From: a virus
Length of the DNA stretch: 21,451 nucleotides
IMG/VR virus record: IMGVR_UViG_3300035701_000342
Location: 1-21,451 of that record
Strand: one strand, 5' to 3'
Below are positions 14,531-21,451 of this stretch, one piece after another. Position 1 is the stretch's first letter; each line of letters starts with the position of its first letter. The position numbers were made by a program, and so were the translations under genes. The notes below the pieces were generated by a model. The model did not search any database. It was not told the DNA's origin and worked only from the letters and a program-made list of their open reading frames with translations.

Positions 14531-14959
14531 TCAGTCCACCTCGTTGAAAGTGTCGGGTTCGCTGGCGTCGATTTCGAGTCTCCTGGCGGTGCGGGTGTTG
14601 CGGAAGAAGCTTGAGCGGCGGGAACCTGTGGCCCCGTAATGCGAGCCGATGAATGATTGGAGCATCTGCTCGGCCCTTTCTCGTAGGATGTGCTTCTTGG
14701 TCCGTTCGCCCTCAACGGGTTGCGTAGTCTGCTCCTTGAAGAACCCCGCGGCCATGTCCGCCTCTATCTGGCAGATGAGGTTCGTGTCTCCCGTGCTGAG
14801 GCCGGTGAGCGGAATAGCAGGGGCCGTGACGACAAGAATGTTGTTCATGAAGTTGTAGGCCTTGTCGCGGGCCTCGGTAAGTTCGGTATCGAAATCGCTG
14901 TTCGTGGTGGCGATGTTGGCGGCCTGCTTGACCCGGACGAGGTCGGCGTTGTAGGCCAT
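14531..14959 (-). CDS. Head-tail connector (gp6/gp15-like adaptor), 142 aa
   Basis: The ATG at 14959 shares a base with the upstream TGA (TGATG) and follows GGGGTGCGACCTG; a GTG at 14974 inside the previous gene is less likely. Residues 1-100 are helical (YNADLVRVKQAANIATTNSD, LTEARDKAYNFMNNIL, NLICQIEADMAAGFFKEQ, HILRERAEQMLQSFI) in the four-helix arrangement of HK97 gp6 / SPP1 gp15 adaptors that dock under the portal. The C-terminal tail (residues 110-142) is polar and basic, then acidic. Its position after the capsid genes agrees. Confidence 0.65.
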   Translation of the reverse strand: MAYNADLVRVKQAANIATTNSDFDTELTEARDKAYNFMNNILVVTAPAIPLTGLSTGDTNLICQIEADMAAGFFKEQTTQPVEGERTKKHILRERAEQMLQSFIGSHYGATGSRRSSFFRNTRTARRLEIDASEPDTFNEVD

Positions 14960-15708
14960 CAGGTCGCACCCCACTGTTTCAGTAGTTCGAGCGCCTTATC
15001 GAGGTAGGCACTATCGCCGAGGAGTTTCTCTATCTCCGCATCCAGGGCCGGCTTGATGGTTTTATCCCATTCCTGGTCTATCCAGGCCTTGGCGGTGGGA
15101 TTGGCGTAGAGGGCGTCGAGGCTATGGATGAGCCCTTTCAAGAATGCCGTTGGGCTCTCCTTTCGATAATATTTGTCCCAGAACCAAGCAGTGAGAATTA
15201 TGGCCATCCCAGACCAACCAATTACGATGAGCAGGTGATCCACTGGTGCCGGATGCCAGGATGCCTCGTTCGCTTCCTCCGCGGTCTGGTTGTGGGTCGT
15301 GTTGTTGGTCGATTCCGCACCTGCGACTATGACGAATCCGCCGGTGGTGGCGTATTTGACGATGCTTCCCCCCGCGGCGGCGATCACGAGGATTATAGCG
15401 ATGAAAGTGAGGAACTTGAAGAACTTGTCCCAGGGGATTCTACCCTGGACTTCGAGACCCGAGATGTCCCCTTCACCGTTCGAGCTGGAGAGGCATGCGG
15501 TGCCCTTGCTCCCTGTCGCCGGCGTTGGGTGGGCCTGAGCTATGGGTGAGGAGCAGTGCGTCTGGAAGAGCTTGGCCTGGTGCTCCTGAGCGATTGCGAC
15601 CAGGTCCACTTTCCTGGCGACGAGCGCCAGGACCCGCGGCTGGTCTTGCTTCGCCTTCTCGTAGTAGGCCTGGAACTTCGTATCCTCGTCTATGATTGTG
15701 TCTGACAT
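14959..15708 (-). CDS. Two-TM membrane protein inside the head module, 249 aa
   Basis: The ATG at 15708 has AAGGAGA upstream. Residues 97-117 (FFKFLTFIAIILVIAAAGGS) and about 157-177 (DHLLIVIGWSGMAIILTAWF) are transmembrane segments. The loop between them has two N-glycosylation sequons (N136-T-T and N140-Q-T), which would suit an extracytoplasmic loop. The N-terminus is charged and soluble; the C-terminus (190-249) is helical and acidic (DAEIEKLLGDSAYLDKALEL). Membrane proteins are unusual between capsid and connector genes. It might be a holin-like, entry or exclusion protein, or a virion component. No family is recognised. Confidence 0.65.
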   Translation of the reverse strand: MSDTIIDEDTKFQAYYEKAKQDQPRVLALVARKVDLVAIAQEHQAKLFQTHCSSPIAQAHPTPATGSKGTACLSSSNGEGDISGLEVQGRIPWDKFFKFLTFIAIILVIAAAGGSIVKYATTGGFVIVAGAESTNNTTHNQTAEEANEASWHPAPVDHLLIVIGWSGMAIILTAWFWDKYYRKESPTAFLKGLIHSLDALYANPTAKAWIDQEWDKTIKPALDAEIEKLLGDSAYLDKALELLKQWGAT

Positions 15709-15746
15709 TTATCCGGTCTCCTTTCCTTGACGGCCCATTCGGGTCG

Positions 15747-15752
15747 AAAAAA
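15747..15752 (-). terminator. Oligo-T tract, possible archaeal terminator
   Basis: On the minus strand TTTATCTTTTTTCG lies in the 61-base gap after the 104-aa gene and before the membrane-protein gene. Archaeal RNA polymerase terminates at oligo-T runs, so this could lower expression of genes downstream of the capsid gene. A weak promoter element is the alternative. Confidence 0.3.
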
Positions 15753-15769
15753 GATAAAGGTCGCCCGCG

Positions 15770-16084
15770 TTAGCGGACGACACGCTTTGCGACTTTCCCG
15801 GGCGGGATGTGCCTCACCTGGTTCTGGGCGAGCAAGGCTTGGACTTCCGGCGTGATTTCGGCATTGACATCGTAGACATTCGGGAATGGGCATTCCATGT
15901 TCGCCCGCACCTGTGCCTCGGCTTCCGGGGGAACATTATTTTCCATTGCATCCCGGTTGAACCGCAGGTTCACCGTGTTTCCCTTGCCGTCCTTGTAGGT
16001 CGCCTGGAACTCTTTCGCCTCGTCGATGAGACGCACCCTGAGCGGGTTCTTCTCCGCCTGTATATTTTTCTTTTCCTCCTGCAT
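15770..16084 (-). CDS. Small head-module protein, 104 aa
   Basis: The ATG at 16084 follows GGAGGTCA, a strong ribosome binding site. The frame stays open to 16576, but that part lies inside the capsid gene and is a shadow. The product starts with a Lys/Glu-rich helix (MQEEKKNIQAEKNPLRV), then a strand pair (KEFQATYKDGKGNTVNLRF) and a Pro-rich acidic part ending in a basic tail (GKVAKRVVR). No family is recognised. Location directly after the major capsid gene suggests a minor head or packaging role. Confidence 0.6.
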   Translation of the reverse strand: MQEEKKNIQAEKNPLRVRLIDEAKEFQATYKDGKGNTVNLRFNRDAMENNVPPEAEAQVRANMECPFPNVYDVNAEITPEVQALLAQNQVRHIPPGKVAKRVVR

Positions 16085-16167
16085 TGACCTCCTACCTGTC
16101 CCTTCGGACTGTGAAAGAGGAGAGGGTGGTTTCCCGCCCCCTCCGGATGGTGGTGTCTTGTCCTCCT

Positions 16168-17055
16168 CTATGCGCCCGTGATCTTGCCGACGGAGTTCGC
16201 CTGGAACACTGCCGGGGCCACGCGCTCGTAGACCTGGCCCTGTATCCAGTGGTCGATGTTCATGTCGAAGAACTCGACCGTGATGTCCTCCGCGACGACG
16301 AGGCAGGAGTTCTGGTCGCCCGGTTGCATGATGATGGGAGTCCCATGGGTCATGCTCGGGTCCCCGATGACCTTCTGGATCGGAAGGCCTGCGAGGATGA
16401 GTTCGAGCTGGCTCCGTGCGCTGCCGCCCGCGACGACTTCGCGCTTCCTCATCTCGCCGAGGTTTATCGGGTCCACGGCCATGATGTATGGCCCCATGAA
16501 TCCGTCCGCCTCGTTGAGGGCGATGAGGTTGTTGGAGTCCTCGTAGGGTATCGCGGTGCCCGGAACTGCGGACCACACGGACGACGCGGCTTGGCTGTTG
16601 CCCGCTGCGCCCAGAAGTCCGTTGACGACCGGGTAGGTCGCGCCGTTGTAGATGAGGTCGTTCTCACCCTCGCTGACCTGCCTGGCGGCGCTCTTGGCGC
16701 TCCGCTCCTTGGCGTTGGACTTTGCGAAGAGGTCCGTGGTGTATATCTCGAAGGGGCGCCGCAACATCGGGATGGGCACCAGGGTCTGGAGGGTCTCCTT
16801 CAGCTCGTCCTTGGTGAGGGCGCTCGTGCGCCGTCCGCCGATGATGGCGTCCTGCATCTGGGTCTCCAGCCAGAACCCGAAGAACTCCGCGTTCTTCTCG
16901 ACGAGGTTGATGGGCAGGAACTCCCTGCCGCGAAGGTTCGGGAGAACCGTCTCGGTGATGTCCTGCTTGAGGGCGCGGATGTCGTCCTGGGTCATGATGC
17001 TGTTGAGACCGCTCCGGATGGCGCGGTCCGAGAACACATGGCGTATGTCTTTCAT
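16168..17055 (-). CDS. Major capsid protein, encapsulin-like HK97 fold, 295 aa
   Basis: The ATG at 17055 follows GGTGAGACC. The N-arm and spine helix (LKETLQTLVPIPMLRRPFEI) precede the P-domain helices. Residues about 195-290 have the order of encapsulin/linocin-like capsids: IMAVDPINLGEMRKREV, ARSQLELILAGLPIQKVIGD, a strand pair (TPIIMQPGDQNSCLVVAEDI), VEFFDMNIDHWIQGQVYERV and a closing AVFQANSVGKI. Such proteins form the icosahedral shell. Decoration gene, protease-scaffold and portal lie upstream in normal order. Confidence 0.8.
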   Translation of the reverse strand: MKDIRHVFSDRAIRSGLNSIMTQDDIRALKQDITETVLPNLRGREFLPINLVEKNAEFFGFWLETQMQDAIIGGRRTSALTKDELKETLQTLVPIPMLRRPFEIYTTDLFAKSNAKERSAKSAARQVSEGENDLIYNGATYPVVNGLLGAAGNSQAASSVWSAVPGTAIPYEDSNNLIALNEADGFMGPYIMAVDPINLGEMRKREVVAGGSARSQLELILAGLPIQKVIGDPSMTHGTPIIMQPGDQNSCLVVAEDITVEFFDMNIDHWIQGQVYERVAPAVFQANSVGKITGA

Positions 17056-17059
17056 GGTC

Positions 17060-17506
17060 TCACCACAACCTGACGACGACCTTGTCGCCCGAAGCGCCTG
17101 CCGTTGTCAGGCACCTGCCCACGCCCGCCTGGATGCCGGCAAACGAGGCGGCTTCCGTCAGGACGTAGTACACCGTGGTCGTGCCCACGGACACACGCGT
17201 TCCCGCCGTGATGGCGGCGTCTGCCTTGACGCAGACGAGCCCATCCATGATCACGGGGACCCGGTCCCCGCTCGCGAAGGCGGTCGTTTCGGGCGAGCCG
17301 ACTGCAAGGGCGCTGTAGTTGAGGTCTGCAACGCCTATGCAGAGGGTATCACCGGAAGCGGTCACGATGACGCGCTCCACGCCGGCGCCGTACTTCACCA
17401 GGTTGCCCGGTGTGATGGCGCCTGCCGCGACGAACTCCGCGACTATGAGGTTGGCCCCGCACCGGATGGCGGTGGTGGGGACAACTATCGAAGTCTTTTG
17501 TGCCAT
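17060..17506 (-). CDS. Head decoration-type protein, 148 aa
   Basis: The ATG at 17506 has GGAG about 15 bases upstream, a weak site; coupling to the protease gene is possible. The protein is small, beta-rich and Ala/Gly/Val/Thr-rich (GAITPGNLVKYGAGVERVIV, TASGDTLCIGVADLNY, ALAVGSPETTAFASGDRVPV, AGTRVSV). This composition and location immediately before the capsid gene match decoration proteins of the DUF2190/gpD sort, which bind and stabilise the expanded shell. The exact family is not certain. Confidence 0.7.
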   Translation of the reverse strand: MAQKTSIVVPTTAIRCGANLIVAEFVAAGAITPGNLVKYGAGVERVIVTASGDTLCIGVADLNYSALAVGSPETTAFASGDRVPVIMDGLVCVKADAAITAGTRVSVGTTTVYYVLTEAASFAGIQAGVGRCLTTAGASGDKVVVRLW

Positions 17507-17532
17507 GACGTTCTGGTCTCCGTTGTGCCCCT

Positions 17533-19035
17533 CTACTGATGGGGGCTGTCCGCCGTGATCGGCTTGAAGCTCAGGGGCTTGTAGAGCTTCTGCGTCGCGG
17601 GGATGTCGTCCTCGGCGTTGGCGCCGGGGGCGGGTGCGGTCTTTCCGGCCGGGACCTTCAACTCTTTCGAGCTGTGGGCCATGGGCGGGGCGGGGGCGTC
17701 GGCGGGCGCTGCGTCCTCCGAGCCCAGGGTGTCCACCAGCGCCAGTGAGCGGTCGATCTCCGCATCGCTGACGCCGGCGAGCTGGTCCTCGGGGAAGATG
17801 GCCTTGAAGGTCTCCTCCCCGTAGGACTCCTTGAGCCTGGCGAGCTTCGCCTGCCGTTCCTCGGCCTTCATCTTCTCTATCTTGGCGATGGCCTCGTCGC
17901 CGTCCTTGACCTTCTTGTTGAGGGCCAGGGCGGCGGTCTCCAGGTCCGTCACCTTCTTCTCGGCGGCGGCCTTGGCGTCCACCAGGGCCTTGACCTCAGC
18001 GTTGAGGCCGGCGATGGTGGCGAGGTTCATCTCCTTGACAGAGGGGGCGTTGGATTCCGGTGTCTTCTTGTCGTCGTTTCCCAAATCTGTAACCTCCTCT
18101 TGAGTTGGATGAGAATGAGAGCAGCCGGCGCAGTTGCAGCCGACCTTGTCTTTCGTATTGCATCCGATGCCGCAAATCGGGGGGGCGCACTGGGGCTCGA
18201 AACCGTCCAGGAGCGCGAGGTGGTAGGGGTTCACATCGAGCTCGAGGTGGTCGTAGTTCTCGCCCAGCGCTTCGCCGACCTGGTCCTGGTGAGCGTAGAA
18301 GTAGCCGATGGAGAGGCACTTGAGCTGGCCGTTCTTCATCTGCTCGATGAGGCGGGTCTGGTCGTTGCCGGCGCGGTCCTGCTTGAGGACTACGATGTCG
18401 GCATTGGCCCTGGCAAGGCCGGCCTTCTCGTCGCCGAAGGCGTTCTCGGTATAGCCGATGACCGGGAAATTCTCATCGGCGAGATTGGCGGCGGTCACGC
18501 CGACTGTGGTCGGGTCCGGATGGTTGACGACGACGCGCAAGCCGTTGCAGAACGGGACCATCTTGCGGACCTCGTCGGCACTCCGGAAGCCCTTGCTCTT
18601 GCCGTCGGGCGTGGTGAAGATGCCCTCGGCGGCGATGGGCACCTTGGGGAACCGGACCCGGTCGCCCTCGTCGACGGCCTCGACATCGTTCAATTTGGCA
18701 TTTATGCAGACATTACGAGTCTCGAAATCCAAGGCATTCAGGCTCAAATCGTCGATTGAAGGGAGGGAATCCTTTCCAGAGGCTGGCTCGATCTTTTGAT
18801 AATCCTCGACACCATATTCCTTGAGCCAGGCCTTGACTTCCGCGATTGTATAGAGCTGCCTGGGGAACCAGTAGGAATGCGCCTCCATGGTGTCTTTGCC
18901 CCGGGGGCGGCCGAGATTAATGATGACGCCGCCTTTCCCACCCTTCGATTTCGGGAGAAGCTTCCTCCGGATGCTATCTTTCTCGAATGCGCTCTCGGGT
19001 CGGACAATGACGACATGATAATTATCGTATGGCAT
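17533..19035 (-). CDS. Prohead protease fused to scaffold domain, 500 aa
   Basis: The ATG at 19035 overlaps the portal stop (TAATG). Residues 1-80 are a small alpha/beta domain often found ahead of phage proteases (RPRGKDTMEAHSYWFPRQLY, IAEVKAWLKEYGV). Residues 105-280 carry the DUF2213-type protease: H172 in VVVNHPDPTTVG and S242 in LKCLSIGYFY are the probable catalytic pair, followed by YHLALL. A cysteine/histidine cluster at 283-309 (C283, C288, C292, C300, C302, C305, H307, H309) may bind metal. Residues 335-415 are a scaffold-like coiled coil (LDAK-type repeats). It would guide shell assembly, then cleave itself and its partners. Confidence 0.7.
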   Translation of the reverse strand: MPYDNYHVVIVRPESAFEKDSIRRKLLPKSKGGKGGVIINLGRPRGKDTMEAHSYWFPRQLYTIAEVKAWLKEYGVEDYQKIEPASGKDSLPSIDDLSLNALDFETRNVCINAKLNDVEAVDEGDRVRFPKVPIAAEGIFTTPDGKSKGFRSADEVRKMVPFCNGLRVVVNHPDPTTVGVTAANLADENFPVIGYTENAFGDEKAGLARANADIVVLKQDRAGNDQTRLIEQMKNGQLKCLSIGYFYAHQDQVGEALGENYDHLELDVNPYHLALLDGFEPQCAPPICGIGCNTKDKVGCNCAGCSHSHPTQEEVTDLGNDDKKTPESNAPSVKEMNLATIAGLNAEVKALVDAKAAAEKKVTDLETAALALNKKVKDGDEAIAKIEKMKAEERQAKLARLKESYGEETFKAIFPEDQLAGVSDAEIDRSLALVDTLGSEDAAPADAPAPPMAHSSKELKVPAGKTAPAPGANAEDDIPATQKLYKPLSFKPITADSPHQ

Positions 19036-21451
19036 TATTCGCCACCTCCGCTGGCCTGGGCTTCTGCGACCCACTGATCATAGATGGAGAGCGGGACGAT
19101 GGTGCACCGGCAGCCGTAGTCGCTGAGGTACGGCATCGCCTCGTCCCGGGTCACGACCATGCCCTCCATGGCGGCGTGCTCGGGCCTGACCCGGTCATCC
19201 CGGGCGGTGGTGAAGACGCCCTTGTCCACGCCGAGCTCCTTCATCGTGTCCCAGCGGGCCTGGCTCGCGGCCTCGTGGACGACCTTCTGGACCGTGGCGG
19301 GGATGCCGTCGCCGAACTCGGTGAACTTCTTGGCGATGCGGTCGTTTATCTGGGCGTAGGATTCGCCGTTCTTGAGGCCCTCGGCGATCTCCATCATGGC
19401 GTCCTTGTGGGTGTCGAGGTAGGTGTTCTTGCCCAGGGTCTCGCTCGACGCCTGGATGAGCTTGATGGTGTTCGTGTCGCGGAGCTTGCTGATGTCGAAC
19501 TGCTCCCCGATGTTCTGCGCGGTGGATTCCGCGCCGGAATCATAGGCCGACCGAACGAAGGCGTCGAAGGCCTTCTGGAACGAGGTCCAGCCGGACGGCT
19601 TCCAGCTCCCCATTTCCTGCAGGACGGCGGCGAAGTCGGGGATGGCTGTGTTGGCGTTCGCGCCCGGGGCGGAGGCCTTGCCGGCCGGCGGTGTGTGGCC
19701 AACGGGCCCGGCGTGCTTCTCCCAGGCCTTCTTGAGGTCGGCGAGGATCTGCGCCTCGAGGACCGTGGTCAAGTTGCGCCAGGCGTCGCCGAAGGCGCTT
19801 TCCAGGGCCTCGGTCTTCTCGTACCACTCGCCGTAGAGCTGGGCGTGGACGGCGTCGTTGAGGAGCGGCCGGCGGTTCTCTATGGGCTTCTGGGAGATCG
19901 CGGCCTTGGGCGGTTCCTGGGCCTGCTGCCGGCCCGGAGGCTGGGGCGGGCCCGTTGGGGCGGGCGGGGCCCCGGGCGGGGCGCCTGGCGCAAACGGCGG
20001 GGCTCCTGGAACTGGAGGCGCTGCGGCCGGCGCCGCCGGCGGCTTGACCTCGACGGGGGCTTTGACATCCGGTGCGGCCTCGAGGAGGTCTGCGCCCGCC
20101 TTGAACTTGATGACGATGTCGCCCTTGACCCAGTAGAGATGCTCCTCGATGTTGAAGAGCCGCCACCCGGCGGTCTGCATCAACGAGATCGTGGAGGCGA
20201 TCGAGGCGAGAGCCTGTGCCTTGGAGGCCTCGATGAGACCCTTTTCCTTGTCGTCCATTTCGTAGAGCGCGGCCCATTCGAACTTGTCCTTCCCGGGCGG
20301 GATGATTTTCATGTCCTCGAGGCGCTTGTTGAACTCCCGGAGCATGGGTTCGACGACATTCTTCTGCTCGTCGGCGACCGACACATACCACTCGCCGATG
20401 TTCACCTGGCTTCCGGTGAGGGCGCCCGCTTCTGCGCCCAGGAGAGCGACCTTGCTGCCGAGGCTGCCGGCCGCAAGGGTCTGGAGCATGTAATCCGTGT
20501 AGGGCTTGGGGTTGAGGACATTGGTGGGGCCCTCGAACTTGAGATCATATCCGGTTGGCATGATGAAATGTGATTTAATGTCGATGTTGTCGAGTTCTCC
20601 ATCTGCGGCGTCCATTTCATCGTCGTCGGCATCGTCGGGGAGCGTGAGAACGGGGAAGGGCTTGGCCGTGGAAATCATGACCTCGCCGATTGCGTAGTCC
20701 ATGTTTTTCTTGACGGTGAACTTGTCATAGAGCGTCTCGAATATCGAGATGCCTTTTGGATCGTCGTCGATGAAGTCGTTGCGCCAGTGGAGGAACCTTG
20801 AGGCCGGGAAAATCTTTTCTGTCGGCTGGCCCATGCTGGTCTGGTCCTTGCTGCCGACGGGTTGCTTGATGGTGTAGGCAGTGATCTCGCCGTAACTATC
20901 GGAGAGCGGGTCGAGGTCCTCGTGGATGAGGGAGACGGCCGTGGACGGTATCGCGTGGAGGTAGTCGATGCCTGAGACGGTGGTGGGCTCCTTGGTGGCG
21001 TCGGGGTTCGGCTCGATCCAGCCGAGGGCAATGAGCCCGAACCCGTCTGCTTTCGATAGCATATAGGCGCGCTTGAAAATGCCCTTGACATTTAGATCGG
21101 CGTAGATTTCCTCAACCTTTTTCTGGCGTTCGATGTTGTCGGATGTGTAACTGAGCCATCGGTTGAACACGGCGCCGGTCCACCTCATCAATGTGCGGTA
21201 GGCGAGCTCGTCGCGGCGGATGAGATAACGGATGTCTTCCTGCGTGATGTTCTGCTCGAAAGGGCTGCCCCATTTCTGGGGCCTTTCCCGGGAAGCGCTC
21301 TCTTCCTGGTTGGGGAAGAAACGACGACTTCGGCCGCTATTGAATTTCAAGGTGGTCCGGCGTATTCGAGAAGAAGGCGTGGGTGGGCGGCCGGACCGAT
21401 TCGCCCTGGCGGAATTGCCTGGGGCCTTGATTATCGGTGACCCTGCCCCGG
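19035..21451 (-). CDS. Portal protein fused to MuF-like head domain (5' end at or beyond right edge)
   Basis: The frame is open to the right edge. The only in-frame start codon inside the window is TTG 21350 with no ribosome binding site, so the true start is probably outside. Counting from the TTG, residues 30-425 match the portal (RDELAYRTLMRWTGAVFNRW, ADGFGLIALG, DYLHAIPSTAVSLIHEDLDP, SRFLHWRNDFIDDDPKGISI, GALTGSQVNIGEWY). Residues 436-505 are a Pro/Ala linker. Residues 510-771 are a MuF/SPP1 gp7-type domain (ARDDRVRPEHAAMEGMVV, YGCRCTIVPLS). Portals are dodecameric DNA gates; the fused MuF domain is usually a separate minor head protein. Confidence 0.75.
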   Translation of the reverse strand, partial: GAGSPIIKAPGNSARANRSGRPPTPSSRIRRTTLKFNSGRSRRFFPNQEESASRERPQKWGSPFEQNITQEDIRYLIRRDELAYRTLMRWTGAVFNRWLSYTSDNIERQKKVEEIYADLNVKGIFKRAYMLSKADGFGLIALGWIEPNPDATKEPTTVSGIDYLHAIPSTAVSLIHEDLDPLSDSYGEITAYTIKQPVGSKDQTSMGQPTEKIFPASRFLHWRNDFIDDDPKGISIFETLYDKFTVKKNMDYAIGEVMISTAKPFPVLTLPDDADDDEMDAADGELDNIDIKSHFIMPTGYDLKFEGPTNVLNPKPYTDYMLQTLAAGSLGSKVALLGAEAGALTGSQVNIGEWYVSVADEQKNVVEPMLREFNKRLEDMKIIPPGKDKFEWAALYEMDDKEKGLIEASKAQALASIASTISLMQTAGWRLFNIEEHLYWVKGDIVIKFKAGADLLEAAPDVKAPVEVKPPAAPAAAPPVPGAPPFAPGAPPGAPPAPTGPPQPPGRQQAQEPPKAAISQKPIENRRPLLNDAVHAQLYGEWYEKTEALESAFGDAWRNLTTVLEAQILADLKKAWEKHAGPVGHTPPAGKASAPGANANTAIPDFAAVLQEMGSWKPSGWTSFQKAFDAFVRSAYDSGAESTAQNIGEQFDISKLRDTNTIKLIQASSETLGKNTYLDTHKDAMMEIAEGLKNGESYAQINDRIAKKFTEFGDGIPATVQKVVHEAASQARWDTMKELGVDKGVFTTARDDRVRPEHAAMEGMVVTRDEAMPYLSDYGCRCTIVPLSIYDQWVAEAQASGGGE

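Noticed and set aside
16084-17073. 329-codon plus-strand open frame opposite the capsid gene
   Set aside because: Asp/Val/Leu/Arg-rich antisense shadow; the opposite strand encodes a recognisable capsid protein.
19920-20050. GC-rich tract with repeated CCCGGGCGGGG-like runs, considered as a repeat element
   Set aside because: It encodes the Pro/Ala linker of the portal fusion; the repetition follows from Pro, Gly and Ala codons.
19029-20573. 514-codon open frame on the plus strand opposite the portal gene
   Set aside because: It is antisense to a convincing portal-MuF gene in GC-rich DNA, and its product is Gly/Arg/Leu/Val-rich without domain features, as expected for a frame opposite biased codons.
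1-21451. CRISPR arrays, tRNA genes or insertion sequences
   Set aside because: No spaced direct repeat series, cloverleaf-like sequence or transposase was noticed by eye on either strand.

Overview
The window is most likely part of a tailed, HK97-lineage virus or provirus (Caudoviricetes) of an archaeon. The structural genes run in the usual head-to-tail order: portal, protease, capsid, connectors, tail tube, chaperones, tape measure and baseplate. The archaeal assignment rests on three things: a TATA element about 25 bases before the start codon of a leaderless AbrB-type gene, a second canonical TATA box, and membrane-anchored surface domains that look archaeal. A Thermoplasmatota host is a guess from the style of those surface domains. 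No terminase, integrase or polymerase is visible, so the genome continues past at least one edge.

Layout, read right to left because all genes but one are on the minus strand. Head module (21451-13904): portal fused to a MuF-like domain, prohead protease fused to a scaffold, decoration protein, encapsulin-like major capsid protein, a small acidic protein, a two-TM membrane protein, a gp6-type connector, a 63-aa protein and a gp10-like neck protein. Tail module (13907-4497): a 765-aa protein that fuses TM segments and a beta-helix to a tail-terminator-like domain, a 114-aa protein, the tail tube, a leader with twin kink-turn-like hairpins, two tail-assembly chaperone frames joined by a probable frameshift, a short tape measure, a beta-helical Dit-like protein, and a hub-like protein with an inserted jelly roll.

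The AT-rich accessory island (about 4460-2510) holds two membrane-anchored proteins that share an 82-residue C-terminal domain (43 identities, no gaps). It also has two GC-rich palindromes and the only plus-strand gene, the AbrB-like regulator. That gene is divergent from a leftward operon of small accessory proteins (2502-1), probably linked to early functions or DNA metabolism, which runs off the left edge. Many genes touch or overlap (ATGA, TAATG, TGATG), which indicates translational coupling in long polycistronic mRNAs.

The most unusual signal is the non-coding leader at 10120-10282. It carries two 52-base-spaced copies of a hairpin with kink-turn geometry, and the differences between the copies leave the structure intact. 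Other notable features are a tail chaperone frameshift in the +1/-2 direction rather than the common -1, beta-helix or jelly-roll domains grafted onto three tail proteins, and the duplicated surface-domain island.
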